From Epiperipatus broadwayi (taxonomy: Eukaryota > Onychophora > Udeonychophora > Euonychophora > Peripatidae), in assembly GCA_028023455.1 (NCBI GenBank), contig JAQFVV010000112.1, positions 1,054,001 to 1,118,000 of the forward strand: a DNA stretch of 64,000 nt, given 5' to 3'. Shown piece after piece: positions 14,441-24,031 of the stretch. The notes under the pieces are model-generated. The model had not been told where the DNA came from. It made no database searches and was given only the letters and a program-made list of their open reading frames with translations. How positions within the stretch are numbered: the first letter of the stretch is position 1; the number at the start of each line of letters is the position of its first letter. Made by a program: the position numbers and the translations under genes.

Positions 14441-15067
14441 AATATCACAACACCGGATCATATGAGAAGGTATTAATTTTGTTTTATTGTAAACATCCAG
14501 AATATTAATCATTTTCCCATTGTTTATATTATTAATATATTATGTATGTATACAACTTTATTACAACTGTTATTTTGAAATTTAAAATAAAATACCCTGA
14601 ATTTATGAAAATAGAAATGATTATCTAATGAAAAAACTGGATGTGGGATATATAAAAAAGTGTATATATATACCAAGGTAAATATTACAATCGCATTGCA
14701 TCATATGAGAAGGTATTAATTTTGTTTTATTGTAAATATCCAGAATATTAATCATTTTTTAATTGTTTATATTGTTAATATATTATGTAAGTATAGAATT
14801 TTATTCCAACTGTTATTTTGGAGGTTTGAAATAAAATACCTTGAATTTATAAAAAGAAAAGTGATTGTCTGATAAACAACCGGTGTGGGATATAAAAAAA
14901 AGAAAAAAATATATACCAAGGTAAATATCACAACCACATTGCAACATATAAGAAGGGATTAATTTTGTTTTATTGTAAATATCCAGAATATTAATCATTT
15001 TTCAATTGTTTATATTGTTAATATAGTATGTAGTTGTACAACTTTATTACAACCTTTATTCTGAAAT
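14441..15067. repeat. Tandem repeat, ~240-bp unit, about 2.6 copies
   Basis: The string AATATCACAA/AATATTACAA recurs at 14441, 14681 and 14924, giving unit lengths of about 240 and 243 bp. Each unit continues through the same order of landmarks: ATATGAGAAGGTATTAATTT, then a CAGAATATTAATCATTT string, a GTTTATATT block and a TTGAATTTAT-like block. The third copy ends near 15067. Copies differ by scattered substitutions and small indels. There is no coding content. An ORF at 14813-14998 on the minus strand is a by-product of the repeat. Confidence 0.85.
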
Positions 15068-15394
15068 TACTTGTTAATCGGAATGTTTATTTTAATGTTT
15101 GTAAATAATGTTATTAAAATTGTTGTTTTGAATGTTTATTTAAGTTCTAAATGTTGCGTTTTTTTTTGTTTTTTTTTTTGGGGGGGGGGGATCATTGTCA
15201 CTATATCACATGAACCTGAAATGTACAGGTTGAAATTAAAATGAGAGATCAATCCAGTTTAGAACAATCGAACAGTTAACTAAGTTCACATCTCTTAAAA
15301 GAGATTTTACCTTGTTACATGCTGCCATCACATTGCCAATTATTAAAGTATATTTATAATTATAAATTTATTAAACGCACATTGATTATGTAGT

Positions 15395-15584
15395 AATATT
15401 TACTGAGGCTATAACCTCGATAATATGCATATAAAATGCGATAGTAGGGACCTCTACAGGTGTTTTAACCACAAGCTTACGCTCTTTTCTTCCATAGCGT
15501 AAGCTTGTGGTTAAAACACCTGTAGAGGTCCCTACTATCGCATTTTATACGCATATTATCGAGGTTATAGCCTCAGTAAATATT
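15395..15584. repeat. Near-perfect long hairpin, 89-bp arms and 12-nt loop
   Basis: Arms 15395-15483 and 15496-15584 are reverse complements with, by eye, a single mismatch (ATGCATAT versus ATGCGTAT) around a 12-nt loop at 15484-15495. The arms are visibly less AT-rich than the surroundings. An approximate direct repeat (TATTAAAGTATATTTAT) occurs at 15342 and 15581 on either side of the left arm and at the right end. Such arm identity suggests a recent foldback MITE or a locus kept as a hairpin. If transcribed it would give a long double-stranded RNA, so a small-RNA precursor is possible, but nothing here shows that. Confidence 0.9.
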
Positions 15585-16730
15585 AAAGTATATTTATTAA
15601 TATGACATTAAATAATAAATAAATTATTAGTGAAAATATCAATGCTAATTACTATTTAGATAACAATATTATTTAAATAGTAAATATTAAAGAACATAAA
15701 TATAAATGATAATATAAGTTTGATGATCAATTCAAGTTATAAGTCTTTTACTAACTGATGCACTACCCATGGAGATCAGTAAAATTCCTCTTGATATTCT
15801 ATAAGTATTATGAAGAATTAATAAAAATCAGCGATTATCCTGAGATCTCCTTATAATATTATTCTTATGATTATTGTCAATCTTAGTTATCCGAAATAAT
15901 AAGAATAAAAGTTTATATACAATAAATGATAGCTAATTTATTGAGTAATCTAATTGAACTCTAATTGTTGTAGATGTGTTCTTATATTCATTTGGATATT
16001 ATTGTTAGTCATGAGAGTATGTAAATACTTAATAAGGAGGAGTGTCTGGGTATTCTCATGCCATTGAACAAATATTTTTATATTTGTTTAATGTTAAGGA
16101 GATGTGATCTGTTTATAGGAAGACGAGTCTCACATTTGTTATAATTAATTACACCCTATTTAAAAATATTTAATAATGTTAAAATGGATCCAAATGGAAT
16201 AATAGTATTCTCTAAGTATAATCATTATAATGGATTAAATAGAACTGTAAATAGTAAATGTATTAAATGGTATTAGACAAAATTCCCTGTAGTCTAATTT
16301 AGTGACTTGCCATATCTGCTTTGGGTCCTACCGCCTATTGACAGGGCACAATATATATATTCAAATTCATTATCTTACTTATCTGCTGTTGGTGTCTCTA
16401 ACTCTTTTTGTTCAATTTACAGATCACTTCATTTGTCTTGTTATTTTAAAAACATTTAGGACATGTCTCATTCTGATTTGTGCTATTTTGTATTGTTTTT
16501 TATTCTAATATTAATTACTTGCTATGCATTTGAATGAGTGCCCAGGTCTATCTAGCATAAATAAATTTGCATACATATTAAGGAGCTTATTTTTTTCAAT
16601 CAAATAAACTTAATAATATTTATTTTAACAAAAGTAATAAATATTACATTTGAATTAGATTTCAGTTAAATCTAAAAGAATTATAATAATTCTTTAAATT
16701 TCAACATTTTATTTAAAGCTAAGTTTATTA

Positions 16731-16762
<32 letters not shown>
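16731..16762. repeat. AT/GT dinucleotide microsatellite
   Basis: An (AT)n run passes directly into a (GT)n run of roughly ten units. It is an ordinary simple repeat inside the intron. Confidence 0.95.
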
Positions 16763-17482
16763 TTAAAATAGAAATAATAATTACTGAAATAAATAATATT
16801 TACAGGATTTTTTTCTGGAGGAATAAAAACATAAAATGAAAAGAATTTGCTCAATAAAAATGGGGGGATAAAATTTGGATCACTATTGCTGCCATTTTCT
16901 CGAATATTGGATAAGATTGCCAAATTTTTAAATAGTGATCAATCATAAATAAGTTTTGAGAAGTTTTCAATTTGTAAATTATTATTAGACACTATCAAGT
17001 CATTATCAACTCAGCACTCATATGAAAGCTGATTGTTTAGAATCACTTATCATCTATTTGGTTTTATATATTCTTCAATATCATATTTATTATAATATTG
17101 AAGTTCATCCATTTCTGTTGATTTCATTGTTAATCTTTCTGAACATTATCTGTAAATTTTTTGATGGAAAATGATCTTTTTTTTAAACATAATATATATA
17201 ACAAATTACAACTATTTTCATATTTTGGTGTCTTCACCATGTTATTTTTAAAAATATTCAGTAACTATTTTAATAAAATTTGGTTTAAACAATATCTTTT
17301 ATTTATGAATAGTTTTTATAGGAGTTATTGTTGTTAAAAATGTAGTTAATTGATTATTAACTGTTACATTTATATTACATGAAATAATGTGTAATTATAA
17401 TAAAACAATTCATTTATACAATGTATTCTTGGTTTTAATTGTAATATTTGAGAAATTTACATAATAGATATTTATTTTTTAG

Positions 17483-17571
17483 GTAAAAATAAAAGCAATT
17501 TTGGATGGACGCCATTGCATTTAGCTTCTTATTTTGGACATCAAGAAGTCGTCCATTTACTTTTACAGCAC
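17483..17571 (+). CDS. OSBPL1A: OSBPL1A/ORP1L-like exon B: first canonical ankyrin repeat
   Basis: Residues 41 (split glycine) to 70 of the recoverable frame. The exon enters in phase 1 after TTTTTTAG and leaves in phase 0 at GTGAGT. It encodes KSNFGWTPLHLASYFGH, a textbook ankyrin helix 1 with the TPLH tetrapeptide, followed by QEVVHLLLQH as helix 2. The KSNxGWTPLHLAxYFGH signature is what I recall for vertebrate ORP1L, where it directly follows the INCKGRS segment, exactly as exon A plus B give here. Ankyrin repeats stack as protein-binding modules; in this family the stack contacts Rab7. Confidence 0.92.
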
Positions 17572-18009
17572 GTGAGTCATGTTTAGTTTTGTAAATATTA
17601 ATTATCTATCACAAAATGGAAATAAATATAATCTATTATTAAAAATATATATTTGTATAAAAATAAATCTAAGAAGATTATTACACCAACAAATATTGCT
17701 TTACTCAATACAAAAAAAAAAATCTTTTGTCGGCAACATTTTATTCTCCTCTTCGGTGTAATATATGTATTGCGAAAGTTTATAGACCATTAATATCTAT
17801 ATTATACTGTGAAGGTCTATAAAATTTGCCAAAAGGAGCTTTTTTATAGTAAATGCAATTTATATTGTTATAATTTTTTTTGGCTTTATTTATTTATATA
17901 GTAATTATTTGGAATTTTTTAAAGAGTAAAATGATCAAACTAAGTATAGATACATTAATAATTGTGAAACTTTTGCAATAACTAATGTTATTAAGTTAAA
18001 TAAATTTTT

Positions 18010-18770
18010 CTAGTTGGCTTGCGTGTGTAGCTCAATTGTCCTCAAAAGCTGCGTATTGTTACCAAATAGATGAATAAGAACGAATGAGTTTAGCTTTTGA
18101 AGGATCCGGCCTTCATAATCATAGCTTGACTGCTAATAAGGTTAATGATATGCAAATTTAGTGCTGAATATGCTAGACATTCCATTCCTCAATAACAGAT
18201 ATAAACTTTGCTTTCGCACTCTCCCAAATTTCAACAACTTAATCAGCAACACTAAAGATCAAATTCCGCTTTTACAGACTCCCCATACAGTATATAATAT
18301 TGCTTGCTCCAACTATATCTGTAAAGGCTCATACCATGGGAAAAGCAGAACATCTTTGTCCACGTGATTGGCACAATACAAATACTTATACAATAGAGCT
18401 CTCAGTCAATCCTTCACCTATTTGGTTTTCTTTCAGCACCAGAATACAAGCTACTACGAGTGTATTCCAGATAACCCCACCATCATATGCAAAGAGAGAC
18501 ATGTCCTCAAGAGAAAAGTCAAGGAAGCCTTTTTCATCTCTAGAGACAAAGATGCCATGAACAGGAAAGATACATGCTATGCTTTATTGAGTAAATGGAA
18601 TATCTAGCATATTCAGCATAAATTTGCATATTGTTAACCTTATTAGCAGTCAAGCCATGATTATGAAGGCTGGACTCTTCGAAAGCGCTAAGCTCGTTCG
18701 TTCTTATTCCTCTATTTGGTAACAATACACAGCTTTGAGGACAATTGCGCTACACATGCAAGCCAGCTAG
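18010..18770 (+). mobile_element. Penelope-like element remnant with ~170-bp inverted terminal repeats
   Basis: The ends are inverted repeats of roughly 170 bp: CTAGTTGGCTTGCGTGTGTAG at the left faces its near complement ending at 18770. Imperfect complementarity continues to about 18175 and 18600. Between them, on the plus strand and with frameshifts, is a decayed GIY-YIG-type segment. NFNNLISNTKDQIP precedes HTVYNIACSN, then YHGKSRTSLSTR, with a later CKERHVLKRKVKEAFF stretch. This V-Y-x-I-x-C ... G-K/E-S/T-x-R-S-L-x-T-R pattern is the endonuclease C-terminus of Penelope-like elements, which are known to carry inverted or direct pseudo-LTRs. A 16-bp direct repeat (AATAACTAATGTTATT) sits at 17977-17992 and 18771-18786, but the left copy is 17 bp away from the repeat end. 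Confidence 0.7.
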
Positions 18771-19267
18771 AATAACTAATGTTATTTCATTAATATGTTT
18801 TTATTTAGTGTGTTCAGTTATCTTAATCAAATGTTGTAGTTCAATTTTTACCCACTTTCTAATTTCTGATTTAGTTGAAACTTTGCATTTGTACGTATTT
18901 CTGATGACAGTATATATTTTTTTTTAGAGTTTGCAAATACTTTTACCAAAAAATTAGTGAAAAATTTAAATTTTTAATTTTATATATATCATTAATGCTA
19001 GTGGAGTCTAGCAGCACTCATTGTAATTTAAAACTAAATGATTAATTGAAAACTGATTTAGATAATTCATTGTAACATAAATAAAGCTAAGTAGTAGAAA
19101 ATGAAAAAGGTATCTTCTTTTTTAAAGAAATACTTTCATTCACAATAATAATGATAATAATAATGAAACGAATGTAGAGAATAGTATAGTTTTTTGAGAG
19201 AAGAATGTAGCTCAATATACAATAAAAAGATTGTAATTCTATATACATTGGTTAACTTTTTTTAAAC

Positions 19268-20105
19268 AAATTATAAGCGCTAGGAATGCTAATTAAGAAT
19301 AAATGTTTTTATTACGAGCAGCTTTCGATATCATAATCTAGTGGGTGTGAGGGCTGGGGGTATATAACATAATGTAAATTTTATGTGAATATATACAAAT
19401 TAGTTATACGGCCCACTTTTTAGTGAGGGAGAAACAGGATTTTTATTTTATTTATATAGTTAGCATTATTGGCAATCTGCCAAGCCTCTTTTATCTTTTG
19501 TTTAAAGTCATTTCTTTTTTTGCACACCAAGCTAGCTGATATAGACTCGAATGTGTGGTCAAGTTTGTTTTTGTGCTTTAGAAATATGAATTTGTGGTCT
19601 GGATTGCTTTATTGATATTGGGACAATCTTGTTGCGAGGCTGGCATGAGATTCTCCAAAATAGACAGCACTGCAGCTAGTTTGAGTGCAAGAAATCTTGT
19701 AAACAGTGTGGGAAGTATTTTTCGTTGAAATTATTGATCAACCGGTTTATACTGGGTGGGGCTTGAAGACACCCTAAATGAATCCGAGTAGATTTTGTTT
19801 ATATTTTGGGAGACTTTAGGGATATAGGGGAGCGATATCAGGGCTTGGTATCAGATGATAATGATCTAACTCTAATTTTCGTGTAAAAGTATGTTGAGAA
19901 TATTGATAAGTAATTTGTACCCAGTAAGGCATAACTTGTTAATGTATTTTTCAATGTTAGACTTATATCCACAACCTTCTCATTCACTAGTTATGGCTAT
20001 GAGTATGATATCAAGATTAAAATATCGAAAGCTGCTCAAAATAAAAACTTTTATTCTTAAACTTTTCTTATTTAGCATTCCTAACACTTATAATTTAATA
20101 AAGAG
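19268..20105 (-). mobile_element. Penelope-like element remnant, GIY-YIG fragment between inverted ends
   Basis: Terminal inverted repeats of about 70 bp lie at 19268-19340 and 20020-20105. Both contain GAATGCTAA/TTAGCATTC and a TCGAAAGCTGCTC motif. Between them, the minus strand from about 19770 to 19610 reads NNFNEKYFPHTVYKISC, then AVYFGESHASLATR, before a stop. This is a good match to the GIY-YIG domain of Penelope-like retroelements (Y-K-I-x-C, Y-x-G-E-S, L-A-T-R). The remainder to 19440 looks like its decayed continuation (CKKRNDFKQKIKEAW). The copy is 5'-truncated and inactive. It is distinct from, but close to, the copy at 18.0 kb. Confidence 0.75.
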
Positions 20106-20621
20106 ATTGTTAATCAGTAAAACTAGAATGGAAAACAGAATAAATTTTAAAAAGGAAGAGAGAAATAGAAAGAAGAATGGTTAAAAATTATTATTAAACA
20201 AAATACAGTGAAAGCATGACATTAGAATATGAATTTAAAATAAGAGATATTAATTGTAGACAGAAGGAGGAAGCAAAGAAAGATGAAGTTGAAAATTTCA
20301 ATTTTACTTTACTTTTTTGTTTTAATATTCTTTGCCTTATAATTTCCAAATAAAATCTTTTTTTTTTTTAATACTTTATTAATTGAAATATTTCAATTGT
20401 GCTGAAACTTTTGTCATTAGCTTATGCTTTTAATTTTGATAACTTGCAAAAAAAAAAAAGGATTATTAGTTTTAAAAAACTCCATATTTTTTCAAATGTT
20501 GTACATTTGAAATTATGATCAGATAATAGTTGTCAAATATTGTAGAAACTTTCACATTTAACAAGGAAAACAGTTATTATTTGATAAATTGTAATTATGA
20601 AGATCATGGTTACTAAATATA

Positions 20622-22320
20622 TCATCATCATCAACCATTATCAATCCACTGCAGGATGAAGGTCTCTCCAAGTTTAATCCATCATCTCCGATCTTTAGCT
20701 TCTCTTTTCCACAACACCCCTGCACATTTTCTTATTTCATCCATCCATCTCACATGTGGTCTCTTTCTGGGTCTTTTACAATCTCTTGGAATCCAGTTTA
20801 AAATTTCAATTGTCCATCTATTATCATTTCTTCTAGCAATATGTCCAGCCCAACTCCATTTCAATCTTTTAATTTTTTCAATAAGGTCAGTAACACCTGT
20901 TTGTTGTCTTACCCATACATTGCGTTTTCAATCTCTTCTTGTTACTCCCAACATACATCTCTCCATACTCCTTTGAGGGGTCTGAAGTCTCTGTATTGCT
21001 CTTCTATTAAGTGTCCAAGTCTCAGATCCATAAGTAAGAACTGGTAAAACACATTTGTTAAAACCATTCTTTTCAAACACATAGGCATATTTCCTTTTAG
21101 TCTCAAGTTATTTCTACCAAAAGCACTCCAACCAAGTTTAATTCTATGATTAATTTCCTCCATTATGTTTCCATCTGTTTTAATAATCTGACCTAGGTAT
21201 TTGTAACTGTTAACTTCTAATTCTTCATAATCAATCTTTATTTTCATATTTTGAGCAAATCGATTAAACATTACTTTAGTCTTTTTAACATTTATCTTTA
21301 GTCCTACTTTTCTACTTTCATCTGCTAACTCCTGCAACATTTCCTGCAGCTCTGAAGCATTATTTGCAAAAACAACTACATCATCTGCAAAATCTAAATG
21401 ACTTAAATACTCTCCATTTACTTTCATTCCTTTAGTTTCCCATTTTAATCCACAAAATACTTCTTGCAGCACTGCTGTAAAAAGTTTTGGAGATATGGAG
21501 TCACCTTGCCTTACACCTTTTGCAATGTTGATTTTTCCGGTATCATTATGTAATCTAATTGTTGCTGTTGCATTTTCATAAATATTCTTTAAAATATGAC
21601 AATATCCTGGATCTATACCTTGATGATCCAATGCTTTAATCACTGAAGAAATGTGTATAGAATCGAATGCCTTTTCATAATCTACAAATCCAAAACATAA
21701 TGACAACTCATATTCATTTGTCCTTTCTATGACTTCTCTCAATACCTGGATATGATCTATTGTGCTAAAACCACTTTTAAATCCAGCTTGTTCTCTTAGT
21801 TGGTGGAAATCCAAAGTTCTCTGTAGACGAGTTGTAATTATCTTGGTAAAAATTTTATATAAAACTTATAAAAGGCTGATAGGTCTGTAATTTCTAATAT
21901 CTTCTTTATCACCTTTTTTAAATATTAATATTATTACTGCATTCTTCCAATCTTCCGGTACATCTTTATCATTTAGACATTTGGTATATAACTTTGCTAA
22001 AATTGTTTCTATTTCTTCACCTCCTTCTTTTAATATATCAATTATAATTCCATCATTTCCTGGAGCCTTTCCTTTCTTCATACATTTAATTGCATGTCTC
22101 ACTTCTTCATTTAAAATTCTGGGCAATTCGGAAGATGTAATAGATATAGGAGATACTTGTTCTTTATTACTATATAATTCTTGATAAAAATCTTCTACCA
22201 ATTTCATGATGTCATCTCTCTTTTTAGTAATAATTCCATCTTTTTTTCTTATTGCAGATATAAATTTCCTACCAATACCAAAATGTTTAACATTCTTGAG
22301 ACTTTTATTTTCTTCTACAA
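20622..22320 (-). mobile_element. RTE-type LINE, 5'-truncated, longest copy in the window
   Basis: This minus-strand element runs from a 5' truncation near 22320 (next to an A-run) to a short CATCATCATCA tail at about 20622, the (ATG)n/(GATGAT)n-type end expected for RTE-clade LINEs. It carries most of a reverse transcriptase and the C-terminal region. Related, shorter copies occur at 8.9, 11.7 and 62.0 kb (minus) and 31.5 kb (plus), so this is an established dispersed family here. The endonuclease domain is missing. No target duplication was clear. Confidence 0.85.
20682..22320 (-). pseudogene. RTE-clade reverse transcriptase, frameshifted
   Basis: From the 5' side, [11 protein letters not shown] (22095-22050) is RT motif 1 region, followed by DVPEDWKNA and then [20 protein letters not shown] break lies between 21866 and 21814. 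The frame resumes with FVDYEKAFDS (motif A, with the catalytic D), GVRQGDSISPKLF (motif B) and LDFADDVVVFANN (motif C, the FADD catalytic box, ~21395-21365). Further on are VNSYKYLGQI and a GNMPMCLKR stretch. After another frameshift near 20950 come WAGHIARRNDNRW and KRPRKRPHVRW, the hallmark C-terminal region of RTE/BovB-like proteins. It would copy RNA into DNA by target-primed reverse transcription. The two breaks and lost N-terminus show it is dead, though relatively recent. Confidence 0.85.
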
Positions 22321-23102
22321 AAAAAAAAAAATGATATAAAATAAATATATAAACAAATGAAAATACAATGTGTGTACGTTATTAATGAAGATTAAAACTA
22401 AAGACTTACTAGTAGAATCAGATTATCAGCGAAGAAAGGAACATATTACCCTAAGCAGATGATAGAATTTTAAAAATTCTGATTTAGGTAGGCAGTAATG
22501 ATAAGAAGATAAAAACTAATGGTATCAAAAAAATAAATGAAAAGATTCGAGAAAGGTGCAGATTTGAGCAAACAATTTTAATTTGAAATTTTTTTTTTTT
22601 TCAGATATGGTTGATATTTTCTGAAATGAGTTGATATCGAACTATTTTTATTTACCTTTACACTATCTTAGTTTAAAAAAAAAAAAAATTACATGTTGGG
22701 GAGTATAGTAGTATAAATTCTTCTATCTTCGAATAGATAATATTAAATATTATACTAAATGTGAATAATTATTTATAGGGGTGAGGATGGAGTTAATATG
22801 ATTATTTAAAAATGCTACTATATATTTCTTTTTATATTGCTTCTTTACGAAAATTAGATATCAATTCTAGTTTTATATTGGAAATAAAGATCCTACTGTT
22901 AATTATAGTTAAATTTGTCTTTCTGTAAAATTTGTTCTTGTATATTGTACATTTATATGTGTATATGCAAACACACATAGATATACACTTACTTATTATC
23001 TATCCTATAATTATAAAGTGCTAAATGAAATTGAAATGAATCAAATGATGCAGTTCACCAATCTATAATTTAGAAAAAGTATTAATAATTATTTATACTT
23101 GA

Positions 23103-23453
23103 ATAGAAAACATTACATGATCACCATCTCTTATGCTAGCACATAACTACTGTATGGAGAGTTTTGCCTGTTTAGAAAACATTATTGTGTTTTCATTTTG
23201 GATTCAAAGCTTTATGCTTAGCTAATAAGGTAAAAGGTGGCTGCTGGAGTGTTGCATTAGATCCTATGATCTAAGTGCAATGCTCTCGGATCCAAGACTC
23301 CTCACTGATGAAAGCCACAAGCTAGAAACTTGTCTGGGGATATTGGATGAGTAGGCACTAGATAGGGATTTTATGCACAAACCTTCCTGCATCCATTGAT
23401 TACTCTGGCTTGCACTGGGTGGCACTACTGTATGGATAGTTAAGCCTCTGCGT
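23103..23453 (+). repeat. Family-A ribozyme repeat, single partial monomer
   Basis: This ~350-bp copy is homologous, in order and without large gaps, to the monomers forming the palindrome at 33.36-34.57 kb. It begins with an ACATGATCACCAT-like string, contains a hammerhead core at 23305-23334, and ends about 119 bp beyond the predicted cleavage point with GGGTGGCACTACTGTATGG. The palindrome arms end about 116-117 bp beyond their last cleavage points, so a defined end of the insertion unit is likely. A short stretch of the monomer present in the palindrome seems deleted near 23150-23170. Confidence 0.8.
23290..23348 (+). ncRNA. Hammerhead ribozyme motif, type I, short stem III
   Basis: The core is CTGATGA at 23305-23311. 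A stem II follows (AGC 23313-23315 with GCT 23321-23323, loop CACAA), then GAAA at 23325-23328, a two-nucleotide-loop stem III (C TT G), and GTC at 23332-23334 as the predicted cleavage triplet. Stem I is strong: TCCTCA (23299-23304) pairs with TGGGGA (23335-23340) with one G-U, then an internal loop (GAC versus TA), then ATCCAA (23290-23295) pairs with TTGGAT (23343-23348). The paired outer helix with an internal loop is the arrangement used for loop-loop contacts in natural hammerheads. The closing pair of stem II is A/A instead of G-C, so activity may be reduced. Confidence 0.75.
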
Positions 23454-23636
23454 AAATATATATTAAAGAAAAAAAAATAAAGCTACATTTTATGAAATAG
23501 TTAATGCGGACTTATTTAATTTTGGAAAAATAGAACTTAATTTTCTAAGTAATTTTATAGTTTTTGTTAAAATATATAAATGTATCTTAGAGAGTTTTTT
23601 TTTTTAAAATTTTTAAAATTAAATGTCCTTCTAGAG

Positions 23637-24023
23637 CAGGGGTCCCCAATCTTTTTGCATTTAAGAGCACATTCTATAATACCAGCCAGGTGGTGGGCAC
23701 AATTTATTTTTTTCAACCAGATGGCGGGCAACATTTATTTTTCAATCTAAATTTATAGTTGGATATTGTTAATAATACACATAATGTACAAAAAAATATT
23801 TATTTCAAAAATAAAATTTTAACATCCAATTAACGTTTATATTTTTACGCTGTAAAAGTATAGTATACCCTACAATATAATACAATAATTTAGAAGAAAT
23901 TTTAAAAATTAAATTTATTTGTATTAGATAAATATTTTTTTATCGTGTTCGGATAACAGTGGGCACACGTAAAATGGTCTGCGGGCGCCATGGTGCCCGC
24001 GGGCATAGGGTTGGGGACCCCTA
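23637..24023. mobile_element. hAT-type MITE with perfect 8-bp target-site duplication
   Basis: This 387-bp element starts CAGGGGTCCCCAAT and ends with the near complement TTGGGGACCCCT plus A, giving ~14-bp terminal inverted repeats of the type used by hAT/Charlie-like transposons. It is flanked by TTCTAGAG at 23629-23636 and again at 24024-24031, an exact 8-bp target duplication as hAT transposases make. Subterminal GGTGGGCA and GCGGGC strings repeat in both orientations. There is no transposase reading frame, so it is non-autonomous. The 8-bp duplication is intact, which suggests moderate age. Confidence 0.93.
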
Positions 24024-24031
24024 TTCTAGAG

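Larger units (their letters stand above)
11185..17482 (+). other. Intron between exons A and B
   Basis: This 6.3-kb intron interrupts a glycine codon (phase 1), with GTAAGA donor and TTTTTTAG acceptor. It contains an RTE tail (11745-11910), a ~240-bp tandem repeat (14441-15067), a long hairpin (15395-15584) and an AT/GT microsatellite (16731-16762). In 11911-14440 and 15600-16730 I see only AT-rich sequence with scattered homopolymers and no supportable gene. Confidence 0.75.

Noticed and set aside
18161-18725. Several overlapping 60-86-codon ORFs taken as separate small genes
   Set aside because: They are frames of one decayed Penelope-like GIY-YIG fragment between inverted repeats.
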